From assembly GCF_024124905.1 (NCBI RefSeq), contig NZ_JAMXST010000001.1, forward strand, positions 1 through 64,000: a stretch of DNA of 64,000 nt, written 5' to 3'. Origin of the DNA: Cellulosimicrobium cellulans (GTDB lineage Bacteria; Actinomycetota; Actinomycetes; Actinomycetales; Cellulomonadaceae). Position 1 is the first letter of the stretch; every line of letters begins with the position of its first letter. Below the pieces are notes generated by a model. The model searched no databases, was not told the origin of the DNA, and worked only from the letters and a program-made list of their open reading frames with translations. Positions 48,826-57,382 of the stretch are shown here, piece after piece. The position numbers were made by a program, and so were the translations under genes.

Positions 48826-49584
48826 AGGTCCGGACGTAGATGAAATCGGCCACCCAGACCCAAGACGGCGCTGGCGCGAGGAAGTCGCGGTTGAGTAGGT
48901 CCCCCGCCCGCATCCCGTCCTTGGCCCGGATCGTCGTGCAGTGCGCCTGGCCGCGTCGCAGCCCATTCCAGCCCTGCTCGCGCGGTCTGCTGCAGGAACC
49001 GCATCGACCGGTCCACCGTGCAGTACGCCACGACCAGACTCTGGCAGCGCAGGATCGCGGTCGTCTTGCGCCGCCCGTAGAGCGATTCCGATGTCGCCCG
49101 CCCTGGGCGTCCATGCGCAGCGAGCGGATCGCGTCGACGACGGCCGCGCCGGACACCTTCCTGGCTACAGGTGTGGCGCCACCGTCCAGGACCGGTAGGT
49201 TCGCGCGGCGACCTGCACTCCCTTCCTACACAGGACGGTGCAGACCAACTCGACCGCGAAGCCCTGGCGTCTCATCCGATCGATGAACCCCATGATCAGC
49301 AGACACGGGAGTCGAGGCCGCACGCAGAATCGCGTTCGCCTCCGCCAGGTGTTTGTTCTCCGCCCGCAGCCGGAGGATCTTCTCCGACTCCGCCGATGTG
49401 ACACCCGGTCGGGCACCGTCGTCAATGCCGGCATGCGTCACCCAGCGGGGCAACGACTCCCGCGAGATCCCGAGCTGGGCGCCGACCGCGACGACGACAC
49501 CGTCACAGACCCGCTGTCCGCCACGTGCTCACGCACCATCCGCACCGCCCGAGCCTCGACCTCGGGGTAGAACTTCTTCGGCAT
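48826..49584 (-). pseudogene. degenerate, truncated IS3-family transposase
   Basis: Fragments in several minus-strand frames follow the order of an IS3 OrfA-OrfB pair. MPKKFYPEVEARAVRMV starts at 49584, ILRLRAENKHLAEANAILRAAS (leucine-zipper end of OrfA) follows near 49390-49330, FIDRMRRQGFAVELVCTVL starts OrfB near 49300, and LLNRDFLAPAPSWVWVADFIYVRT lies near 48895-48826. At least three frameshifts are present and the catalytic DDE domain after WVADFIYV is missing. It cannot move. The 85 bases between drmC and this remnant show nothing. Confidence 0.8.
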
Positions 49585-49657
49585 CTCGCCCGCCTCCATC
49601 ACGATGAGCCGGCAGAGAACCCGTGACGGTTCACGTCGCAGTTGAGAACTCTGCGGG

Positions 49658-49663
49658 TAGGGT
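49658..49663 (+). promoter_or_regulatory. candidate -10 box (TAGGGT) of the HEPN-like gene, leaderless
   Basis: Ends 6 nt before ATG 49670; no ribosome site is present. Confidence 0.45.
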
Positions 49664-49669
49664 CCACCC

Positions 49670-51031
49670 ATGATCACAACTTCCCACGGGTTCACCTTGT
49701 CCCAAGAGACTTCCGGGGGCCAGATCGCCGGTGCGCTGGCCAAGTTCCTCCATATCGAGTATTTAGGGCTGTCGTCCGACGGTGGCAAGTACGAGTTTAG
49801 GGTTGGCGCTGGGGACGTAGTGGCTGCCAGCGCCCGGCGCTTTGATGAAGCCATTTCAACGCTCAAGGGGTCGCAGTTCGAGTCGAGCGTGCTCTTTACT
49901 GAATTCTCGTACGAGGTCGTGCTCGACGAGCGTGGTCCTACCACCGGCCCTTCTCGATTGCGGCGCGGTGGCAAATGGGTTGGTCATTCTGACGACGGTC
50001 ATCTGAAGTATGAAGTGGATAAGCCCACGGATGCGATGGCAATTGCTCTCTGCCTCGCGACGAAGGAAGATGAAGACCGTCGACAGAATCGGTTGCCGGT
50101 CCACCATCTCTTTCGAAGGATGCGGTGGGGGCGCGGCGTCGCCGAGATGAGGATGCTGCGAGATCTCGACGAGGCAGCCGACGACGATGACGCATATGAC
50201 CTTCTCAGTGTCCTCTCTTCTGCCGTCAGGACTTCCTCCTTGCGCTTGGTCTCAGAGCGTGAACGCGCTCGGCATCATTTCGAAACCATGGCAAGTGCGG
50301 TCTCGTTCGAGTTCGCATTTCAGACTGGCATCGCTGTTGCCCTGGCTGGCTCGGCAAGCTCGTCATACAGAACCCGTAGCGCTCGACCGAGGCGGTCCAG
50401 CGACCAGGACCTTGGTTTTCCCCAGCGTCGCTACGTGGAGTCAATCGTGGGACATTATATCGAAGGTCTCGCTGAAGCGAGCGAGCTCGCGCGGTTCTTG
50501 TCCTTCTACCACGTTGCCGAGCACTTCTTCGACCAAGTCCTTGAGGCAGACATCGTCCGACGATTGCAGGGCAAGATGACAGAGCCTGGGTTTTCGGTCC
50601 GACGTCCCGAGGATGTCGCGACACTGATACCCATTGTCAAGAAGAACTTTCGCGCGCGAGATGACCAAGTCCTGCTCGCCGACGAACGTGCGGCCTTGGC
50701 GCTAACCCTACGAAAGTACGTTGTCCGGTCAGAGCTCGAAACGGCCTTGAGTCGCCATCTTGGTGAGGCGCTCAACTTGTACTTCGCTGAAGCGCCAGAG
50801 TTCGTGAAGGCTGGCGGCGTGGTGCGGCGGGACGTTGATGACCAGAAGTTCTTCGGCGCACTGGCGCAGAGGCTCTACGCTGTCCGAAATGCGCTCGTGC
50901 ACCGGAAGTCTGCTGCTCGAGGGCGTTATGAACCCGCGAAGCATCGAGACCAGTTGGCTCGTGAGACTGCAGTGATGCAAGTATTGGCTGAACAGATCAT
51001 TCTTGGGACCTCCACCATTGCCAGCGAGTGA
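49670..51031 (+). CDS. HEPN-like domain protein, possible abortive-infection effector
   Basis: The protein has 453 residues and is not recognised by overall family. The last 200 residues are helical: RYVESIVGHYIEGLAEASELARFLSFYHVAEHFFDQV, then RLYAVRNALVHRKS at about 402-416, where RNALVH fits the RxxxxH signature of HEPN ribonucleases. The N-terminal 250 residues (ITTSHGFTLSQ...) have no motif I know; FEFAFQTGIAVALAGSAS could be a short hydrophobic helix. Base composition is clearly less GC-rich than the host genes. It stands alone between two transposase wrecks next to DISARM, the usual place for further defence genes. An RNA-cleaving effector is inference. Confidence 0.7.
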   Translation: MITTSHGFTLSQETSGGQIAGALAKFLHIEYLGLSSDGGKYEFRVGAGDVVAASARRFDEAISTLKGSQFESSVLFTEFSYEVVLDERGPTTGPSRLRRGGKWVGHSDDGHLKYEVDKPTDAMAIALCLATKEDEDRRQNRLPVHHLFRRMRWGRGVAEMRMLRDLDEAADDDDAYDLLSVLSSAVRTSSLRLVSERERARHHFETMASAVSFEFAFQTGIAVALAGSASSSYRTRSARPRRSSDQDLGFPQRRYVESIVGHYIEGLAEASELARFLSFYHVAEHFFDQVLEADIVRRLQGKMTEPGFSVRRPEDVATLIPIVKKNFRARDDQVLLADERAALALTLRKYVVRSELETALSRHLGEALNLYFAEAPEFVKAGGVVRRDVDDQKFFGALAQRLYAVRNALVHRKSAARGRYEPAKHRDQLARETAVMQVLAEQIILGTSTIASE

Positions 51032-51236
51032 CTAACGCTCCGTCCCGCGCGAGGAGTCCTCCGCTTGTCGGGCAGTTGCGGCGATTTCCAAGGGAATCGG
51101 AGGGGCGGTCTCACGAGAATTTGATAAGGTGGTCGACGACAGACGCTGACCTGCAGGTTCGCCCGAGCCGACTTTGCAGTAGGTCCCAGGACCACGGTGC
51201 AAAGTCGCCAAACACATATACCGGACGAATGGGAAC

Positions 51237-52075
51237 ATGCTTGATCATGTGTCGCGGCCATCCTCGACATGTCTGCTCACAACCTGGTCGACTTGTCACG
51301 TTGCATCATGGTGCACCGTCGACACCGCGACATTCCGTGGTGGTGTGCCGCGACCGCCCGTGCGCGGGCACTGCTGGTGTTTGGCTGGTTCAGGGGCACC
51401 GCCCGCGTCAGCCTCCTGGCCCGGGGATCTCCGCTACAACAACCTACCGGTGCCTGCGCGAAGCCATCGACGTCGTCGCCGACCGGACACCCGAGGTGCA
51501 TCACGTTCTGGCGATCGCGCGCCGAGGACCTGGTCGTACGTCAGGCTGGATAGCGGCCTGGTCGCGACGACGGAGCTGCACGGAACCTCGTCCGGGCGGG
51601 TTCCTGGTACTCCTGTAATCACGGCCGCCCCGATTGGAACATCCAGGTCCCGTTCGGTCCGACGGCTACCCCTTCTGGGTTTCGCCCGTATCTCCAGGCT
51701 CGACGCACGACATCACCACCGCCCGCACCTTCGCCCTGCCAGTGCTCCCAGAGCCGCCGCTTGGGTCCCAGTTTCTGGCCAACGCCGGCGTCCAGGTACA
51801 GGAGCCGGGAACTGGCGTTTGCTGAGACTGCCCGCGAACCCGCACGTCGACGAGGTTGCCCGCAACAATCTCCTGACCGGGCCATGGTCCGTGGCCGAAC
51901 GAGGCAACGCCCTACTCAAGTAGACCGGGCCCATCCTGCAAATCGTCACCGTCGACCCTACCGACTCGCCGAGATCACCGCCGCCGATCTCCTCCCGCTC
52001 CGCCACGAGGAACCCGACGATCACGCTGGTGCGAACTCCTCTGACGCGCCTGCCTCCATCAGCGCAAGGGCGTAG
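51237..52075 (+). pseudogene. degenerate IS5-type (DDE) transposase
   Basis: Begins MLDHVSRPSS and passes through three plus-strand frames with fragments in transposase order: ARALLVFGWFRGTARVSLLA, AIDVVADRTPEVHHVLAIARR, a PFWVSPVSPGSTHDITTAR stretch, and PYRLAEITAADLLPLRHEE at the end. These match the HTH, middle and C-terminal parts of actinobacterial IS5-like transposases, but several frameshifts and a stop near 51921 break it. The 205 bases before it (51032-51236) hold no gene. Confidence 0.7.
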
Positions 52076-52484
52076 CGGTGCGCGCGGCGTCGCTCTGCCT
52101 CGTCGTCGACGACCGGTGAGCTGATGAGCCCGTGTAGCCGCGAAGGCGGCGGGAGCTCCTGTCCGCCACGAGACAACGACAAGCCCCCTCATCGTCTCGG
52201 CCCGCTCGCCTCGGCGATGGTGTACGCCGTGGCTCCGGTTCCCCGGGGGATCCCCAGCGCGCAACGCGCGGGGGACGAAACCGCAGGTGAATCACGGTAT
52301 ACGCAGTTGAGCGCCGTGCAGTACGGAGCGTTTCGACGCACGCCAGGTCGTCACCCGGCACCGCCGTCTCACCGTCGCCAGCTGCGTCGCTGCTCACGAT
52401 CCGATTGCGATCCTTCCGGTGCGTTGACGAGGAAGGTCCTGAGTGTTGGGATATGTGCGCCCACACCACTTTTCGGAGGATGAC
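52076..52484. other. gene-free right edge of the island
   Basis: About 410 bases without a convincing coding frame. I see no tRNA, attachment repeat or intact IS end. Base composition changes back to the host type within this stretch, so the island boundary probably lies here. The final 40 bases carry the ribosome site (CGGAGGA) of the next gene. Confidence 0.5.
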
Positions 52485-53927
52485 GTGACACAGCAGGACC
52501 AGACCGGCGCGGGCGGTTCCCCGCGGCAGGTGCGTTACCGCGGCCGGCACCTCCCGATGGTCGCGGTGGTCATCGCCGCGACGATCGCCACCGCGCTGGC
52601 GTACAGCGGCATGGTCCTGTTCGGTCTCGAGGTGGCGCACATGTCGCCGCTCGAGGCGTACGGGCTCGCGGGCTTCCTCGAGATCAGCCTCGTCGCGGTG
52701 GCGCTCATGGCGCGCAACGCGGCGCTGGAGGGCCGCCCGTACGGCGTGCTCCTCGCGCTGACGTGGGTGCTCTCGGGCACGTCGGGTCTGTTCGCCGCGC
52801 TGCACGAGGTGGCGGTCCCGACAGCGAGCACCCCGTACATGGTGGTGTTCCGGTTCGTGCCGCCGCTGGTGGCGGCGCTCATGTGGCACCTCGCCCTCGT
52901 GGGGGAGCGGCACATGGTGACGGGTCACACGCTCGAGGAGCGGCGTCGTGAGCTGCGCGTCCACGGGTACGTCTCCGCGCTGGAGCAGTGGCGCGACGCG
53001 CGCGCCGACAGCGCTGGCTCGCCCGCGGACCTGCGCAAGGTCCGGGCCGCGCACGAGCGGCAGCGCGCCGCGCGCGACGCGGCGCTCAAGCTGCTCACGG
53101 TCGAGGACTTCGAGCGCCGCATGCAGGTCTGGGTCGACCGCCTGGAGGCCGCGGAGCGCCACGGCAACCGTCTCGACCTGATCGGGGCGAGCTCCGTGAA
53201 GCGCGGCACCGCGCGCGGGTCGGCCGAGGCGCCTGCGGCGTCGGAGGTTCCCGCGGTGGTGGTCGCCCGGACGGTGGCACCCGCAGAGGGGCTCGTCGAG
53301 GCGCACCGCCAGGAGACCCTTGCGCTGGAGCCCGCGCGCGACGCCGATCTCCTCGCGGCGGAGGAGGCATCGCCGGCCGCCGAGCCGGTCCCGGACGAGG
53401 CCTTCGCCGCGTCGGACCAGGAGAGCCCGGAGGCCTTCGCGCCGGTCGAGGCACCCGCCGTCGCGCAGGACGACGAGCTGGTGGACGAGGCGGACGACGA
53501 GAAGCCCTACGTGCCGCAGACGGCGTTCGAGGCGCTCCCCGATCTCGAGGCGCGGGTCAAGGAGCTGTTCGGGCGCGCCCAGCCGCTCCCCTGGGACCAG
53601 CCCGTCCCGGAGGAGGACACCTCGGCGCCGGTCGTGGAGCCCCCGGCCGTGACGGGTCACACCCGGCGCGTCGAGGTCTTCGACCTCGTCGGCGGATCGA
53701 CCGGCGCGTCGGCCCCGGCGACGGAGGCCGACGACGCCCCCGTCGGCGAGGAGGACCCGACCGCGGAGCGCGACCGCCGCATCGTCGAGCTCGCCCGCCA
53801 GGGCATGAAGCAGGGCGAGATCGCCCAGAAGGTCTCGGCGTCGCGGTCGACCGTGAGCCGTGTCGTGCGCCGCTTCGAGGACCAGCGGCCCGTGGCCGAC
53901 GACGACCGCGAGCTCGCGAACGCTTGA
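52485..53927 (+). CDS. DUF2637-like membrane protein with C-terminal helix-turn-helix
   Basis: The 480-residue protein has four N-terminal hydrophobic segments (about 20-135: PMVAVVIAATIATALAYSGMVLFGLE, AYGLAGFLEISLVAVALMA, PYGVLLALTWVLSGTSGLFAAL, VVFRFVPPLVAALMWHLAL), resembling DUF2637/Spd-type proteins of actinobacterial plasmids and ICEs. A helical region follows, then a long Ala/Glu-rich linker (240-420). The end is a resolvase-type HTH (RRIVELARQGMKQGEIAQKVSASRSTVSRVVRRF, about 430-465). GTG 52485 is chosen for CGGAGGA 4-10 nt upstream. A membrane-bound DNA-binding protein at the island edge may be a leftover of a conjugative element, or a host gene; its function is unknown. Confidence 0.72.
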   Translation: MTQQDQTGAGGSPRQVRYRGRHLPMVAVVIAATIATALAYSGMVLFGLEVAHMSPLEAYGLAGFLEISLVAVALMARNAALEGRPYGVLLALTWVLSGTSGLFAALHEVAVPTASTPYMVVFRFVPPLVAALMWHLALVGERHMVTGHTLEERRRELRVHGYVSALEQWRDARADSAGSPADLRKVRAAHERQRAARDAALKLLTVEDFERRMQVWVDRLEAAERHGNRLDLIGASSVKRGTARGSAEAPAASEVPAVVVARTVAPAEGLVEAHRQETLALEPARDADLLAAEEASPAAEPVPDEAFAASDQESPEAFAPVEAPAVAQDDELVDEADDEKPYVPQTAFEALPDLEARVKELFGRAQPLPWDQPVPEEDTSAPVVEPPAVTGHTRRVEVFDLVGGSTGASAPATEADDAPVGEEDPTAERDRRIVELARQGMKQGEIAQKVSASRSTVSRVVRRFEDQRPVADDDRELANA

Positions 53928-53986
53928 CGCACGTCGTCGCGCCCGGCCGTCCGGCCACCTGGCCGACGCCGGACACGCCCACCGAC

Positions 53987-54022
53987 CGACGCCGCGCCCC
54001 CGTCCCGGGGGGCGCGGCGTCG
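53987..54022 (+). terminator. strong terminator hairpin
   Basis: Perfect 14-bp stem CGACGCCGCGCCCC with GGGGCGCGGCGTCG around an 8-nt loop, 60 nt after the preceding stop codon. Confidence 0.85.
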
Positions 54023-54075
54023 TGCCGTCCCGACCGCACCGGGCAGCGCGTGATGGCCTTCGATGGGGGTAGTGA

Positions 54076-54124
54076 GGACCTTGGTCCCAGACGGCTGATG
54101 TGGTCGGACCACCTCCCCTAGGGT
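54076..54124 (+). promoter_or_regulatory. nirBD control region: two dyads and a -10 box
   Basis: GGACC-TT-GGTCC (54076-54087) and GTGGTC-G-GACCAC (54100-54112) are perfect dyads 12 bp apart, followed by TAGGGT (54119-54124) as -10. The second dyad covers the place of a -35. Regulation by nitrogen or redox state would be expected for nirBD. The first dyad is similar in kind to the GGACn..nGTCC core of DosR/DevR sites; neither factor can be named from sequence alone. Confidence 0.5.
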
Positions 54125-54193
54125 CGGGAGCAGGGTTCCGGTCGCACACCGACCGGGACCTCGACGCAGCCCCGCCTCTCGAAAGTGCTCCCC

Positions 54194-56842
54194 GTGGCCC
54201 CCCTCTCTCACTCCCCGTCGGACGCGGACGCGCCCGACGCAGGCGGTCCCCTGGACGGTTACCGGATCGTCGTGGTCGGCGCCGGCATGACGGCCCACCG
54301 CCTGGTCGCGGGCCTGCGCTCGCGCGACCCCGAGGGCGGCTGGTCGCTCACGGTGATCGGCGACGAGCCGCACGAGCCGTACGACCGCGTGCACCTGTCG
54401 GAGTGGTTCGACACGCGCGACGCCCAGGCGCTCACGCTCGACGGCGCCGTGTGGGACGACCCGCGCGTCACGCTCGTCACGGGTGACGCGGTCGCATCGC
54501 TCGACCGCACGGCGGGCGTCGTGACGACGCGTTCGGGCCGCCAGGTCCACTACGACCGCGCCGTGCTCGCGACGGGATCGTGGGCGTGGACGCCGCGCGC
54601 GGAGGGCACGGACCTGCCGGGCCTGTTCACCTACCGCACGCTGGACGACGTCGAGCGGCTGGCCGAGTGGGTGCGCCTGCGCGAGCGGACGCTGGGCCGG
54701 GCGGTGCGCGGCGTCGTCGTCGGCGGTGGCGTGCTGGGTCTCGAGGCCGCGGCGGCGCTCCAGCGCCTGGGTGCCGAGGCCACGGTCGTCGAGTTCGCCG
54801 ACCGCCTCATGAGCGTCCAGCTCGACCAGGGCGGCGGTGAGATGCTGCGCCTGCTGATCGAGGACCTCGGCGTCTCGGTGCGCACGGGCGCGGGCGCCCA
54901 CCGGTTCCTGCCCGCGGGCGACGGGTCCGTGGGGTCCGTCGAGCTGACCGACGGGTCCGCCCTGCCGACCGACGTCGTCGTCTTCTCCGTGGGCATCCGC
55001 CCGCGTGACCGCGTGGCACGTGAGGCCGGCCTGGCCATCGGCGAGCGCGGCGGAGTCGTCGTCGGCGAGGCGTGCCAGACCTCCGACCCGGGCGTGTGGG
55101 CGATCGGCGAGTGCGCGTCGGTCGACGGCGTGTGCGCGGGCCTGGTCGCGCCGGGGAACGACATGGCGGACGTCGTCGTCGACCGCTTCCTGGGCGGCGA
55201 GCGCGTGCACCGCCGCGCCGACGACGGCACCAAGCTCAAGGGCGTGGGCGTCGAAGCGGCGTCGTTCGGCGACGTGAACGCGGTGAGCGCGGGCGCGCTG
55301 GAGGTGTCGTTCGTCGACCCGATCCACCGCCGCTACCGCAAGCTGGTGCTCTCGGACGACGCGACGACGCTGCTCGGCGGCGTGTTCGTCGGCGACATCG
55401 AGCTCTACCCCGCGCTGCGGCCCCTGCTCGGCCGCCCGCTCGGCGCCGACCCCGCAGCCGTCATCGCGCCCGACGGCGAGGGCCTGGCCGACACCGAGCT
55501 GCCCGACGTGGCCGTCGTCTGCTCGTGCAACAACGTCGACGCCGGGACGGTCCGCTCGGCCGTGACCGAGCACGGGTGCCGGACGATCGGTCAGGTCAAG
55601 GAGTGCACGACGGCCGGCACGGTGTGCGGGTCGTGCGTGCCCGCGCTCACCAAGCTGCTGAACGCCGAGCTCTCCCGGACGGGCGTCACGGTCTCGGACG
55701 CGCTGTGCGAGCACTTCGCGATGTCCCGCGCCACGCTGTACCGGCTCGTCCGCGAGGAGGGCCTGCGTACGTTCACCGAGGTCGTCGCGGCGCACGGGAC
55801 GGGACGCGGGTGCGCCGTCTGCCGCCCGACGGTCGCGTCGATCCTCTCGACGCTGCGTCGCGGGCACGTCCTGGAGGGCGAGCAGGCCGCGCTGCAGGAC
55901 ACCAACGACCACGTCATGGCGAACCTGCAGAAGAACGGCACGTACTCGGTGATCCCGCGGATGCCCGGGGGAGAGGTGCGCGCCGACCAGCTCCTGGAGT
56001 TCGCGAAGGTCGCCGACGACTTCGGGCTCTACGTGCGCGTCACCGGCGGCCAGCGGCTCGCGATGTTCGGCGCGCGGCTCGACCAGCTCCCGGAGATCTG
56101 GCGGCGCCTGACGGCCGTCGGCTTCGAGTCCGGGCACGCGTACGGCAAGTCCCTGCGCACGGTGAAGACGTGCGTCGGGCGCACGTGGTGCCGGTTCGGC
56201 GTGCAGGACTCGTCGGCGATGGCGGTCCGGCTCGAGCTGCGCTACCGCGGGCTCCGCTCGCCGCACAAGATCAAGCTCGGCGTCTCCGGGTGCGCGCGCG
56301 AGTGCGCCGAGGCGCGGGGCAAGGACGTCGGCATCATCGCGACCCACAAGGGCTGGAACCTCTACGTCGGCGGCAACGGCGGGGCCCAGCCGGCGCACGC
56401 CCAGCTCCTCGCCGAGGACCTCGACGACGAGACGCTGGTCCGCTACGTCGACCGGTTCCTCATGCTCTACGTCCAGGAGGCCGACCGCCTCCAGCGCACG
56501 GCGCCGTGGGTCGCGGAGCGCGCGGGCGGGCTGGAGGAGCTGCGGCGCGTCGTCGTCGAGGACTCGCTCGGGATCGCGGACCAGCTCGAGGCCGCGATGG
56601 CCGAGCACGTGCGCGACTACGAGGACGAGTGGGGCGCGACGCTCGCCGACCCGGCCAAGCTGCGCAAGTTCACGCCGTTCGTCAACGCGCCCGAGGCGAT
56701 CGACGGCGACCTCGCGTTCGTCCCCGAGCGCGGCCAGGTCCGACCCGCAGCCGAGGGCGACGCCGACGCCTACCCCGACCCGCGCGCCGCGCGCGACGTC
56801 GCGCTCGCCGCGGCCCGTGCCGAGCTGGAGGAGGCCCGATGA
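54194..56842 (+). CDS. nirB: assimilatory nitrite reductase, NADH-dependent large subunit
   Basis: The protein (882 residues from GTG 54194; GTG 54185 would add three) reduces nitrite to ammonium in the cytosol. The N-terminal FAD/NAD oxidoreductase (IVVVGAGMTAHRLV; GVVVGGGVLGLEAAAALQ) spans about 1-400. The BFD-type [2Fe-2S] domain has CSCNN ... KECTTAGTVCGSC at about 440-480; a second such domain is degenerate. The ferredoxin-like half of sulfite/nitrite reductase follows. The siroheme-[4Fe-4S] ligands are TCVGRTWC (about 658) and SGCARECAEARGKDVG (about 697). Neither start has a strong ribosome site. It overlaps nirD by 4 nt. Confidence 0.95.
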   Translation: MAPLSHSPSDADAPDAGGPLDGYRIVVVGAGMTAHRLVAGLRSRDPEGGWSLTVIGDEPHEPYDRVHLSEWFDTRDAQALTLDGAVWDDPRVTLVTGDAVASLDRTAGVVTTRSGRQVHYDRAVLATGSWAWTPRAEGTDLPGLFTYRTLDDVERLAEWVRLRERTLGRAVRGVVVGGGVLGLEAAAALQRLGAEATVVEFADRLMSVQLDQGGGEMLRLLIEDLGVSVRTGAGAHRFLPAGDGSVGSVELTDGSALPTDVVVFSVGIRPRDRVAREAGLAIGERGGVVVGEACQTSDPGVWAIGECASVDGVCAGLVAPGNDMADVVVDRFLGGERVHRRADDGTKLKGVGVEAASFGDVNAVSAGALEVSFVDPIHRRYRKLVLSDDATTLLGGVFVGDIELYPALRPLLGRPLGADPAAVIAPDGEGLADTELPDVAVVCSCNNVDAGTVRSAVTEHGCRTIGQVKECTTAGTVCGSCVPALTKLLNAELSRTGVTVSDALCEHFAMSRATLYRLVREEGLRTFTEVVAAHGTGRGCAVCRPTVASILSTLRRGHVLEGEQAALQDTNDHVMANLQKNGTYSVIPRMPGGEVRADQLLEFAKVADDFGLYVRVTGGQRLAMFGARLDQLPEIWRRLTAVGFESGHAYGKSLRTVKTCVGRTWCRFGVQDSSAMAVRLELRYRGLRSPHKIKLGVSGCARECAEARGKDVGIIATHKGWNLYVGGNGGAQPAHAQLLAEDLDDETLVRYVDRFLMLYVQEADRLQRTAPWVAERAGGLEELRRVVVEDSLGIADQLEAAMAEHVRDYEDEWGATLADPAKLRKFTPFVNAPEAIDGDLAFVPERGQVRPAAEGDADAYPDPRAARDVALAAARAELEEAR

Positions 56843-57225
56843 GCACGTTCGTCGACATCTGCGCGCTGGACGACCTCGACCCCGAGCGGGGGGTCGGCGC
56901 GCTCCTGGGCGACACCCAGGTCGCCGTCTTCCGGCTCGCCGACGGCACCGTGCGCGCCGTCCAGCAGCGCGACCCGTACTCGGGCGCCAACGTCATGTCG
57001 CGCGGCCTCGTCGGCACGCACCGCGTCACCGGCGACGACGGCGAGGAGCGCGACGTCGACACCGTCACCACCCCCATGCTCAAGCAGGTGTGGGACGTCG
57101 ACACCGGCGAGGTGCTCGACGCCGGGGGCAAGGACCGCAGGCCGCTGACGGTGTTCGCGGCGCACGTGCGCGACGGTCGCGTCCTGGTCGCCGACGCGCC
57201 CGGGGCGTCCGCGCCGTCGCCCTGA
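56839..57225 (+). CDS. nirD: nitrite reductase small subunit NirD
   Basis: The 128-residue Rieske-fold protein lacks the Cys/His cluster ligands, as NirD does; QRDPYSGANVMSRGLVGT is the typical family segment (about 44-61). It pairs with NirB. The ribosome site lies within the end of nirB (GGAGGAGGCCCG). Confidence 0.93.
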   Translation: MSTFVDICALDDLDPERGVGALLGDTQVAVFRLADGTVRAVQQRDPYSGANVMSRGLVGTHRVTGDDGEERDVDTVTTPMLKQVWDVDTGEVLDAGGKDRRPLTVFAAHVRDGRVLVADAPGASAPSP

Positions 57226-57318
57226 CCGGCGGGCACGCGCGCGGAAGGTCGCCCCGCGAGCACGGCACGGCGGCACGACACGCGCCCGGCGGTCCGGCCC
57301 TGGCCACGGGTGATCCCC

Positions 57319-57324
57319 TAGCCT
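57319..57324 (+). promoter_or_regulatory. candidate -10 box (TAGCCT) of the glycosyltransferase operon
   Basis: Lies 58 nt before GTG 57383, giving a leader of about 50 nt that includes AAGGGAG as ribosome site. Confidence 0.4.
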
Positions 57325-57382
57325 GACGGCATCCCCGTCAGCAGGCGCGGACCACGCGCCGCGCGTCGCAAGGGAGCCGCGG

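Noticed and set aside
32186-52484. Island as an integrative element with attachment sites
   Set aside because: I searched both ends for direct repeats or a tRNA target and found none that I could support; the recombinase may serve the drmMI inversion instead.
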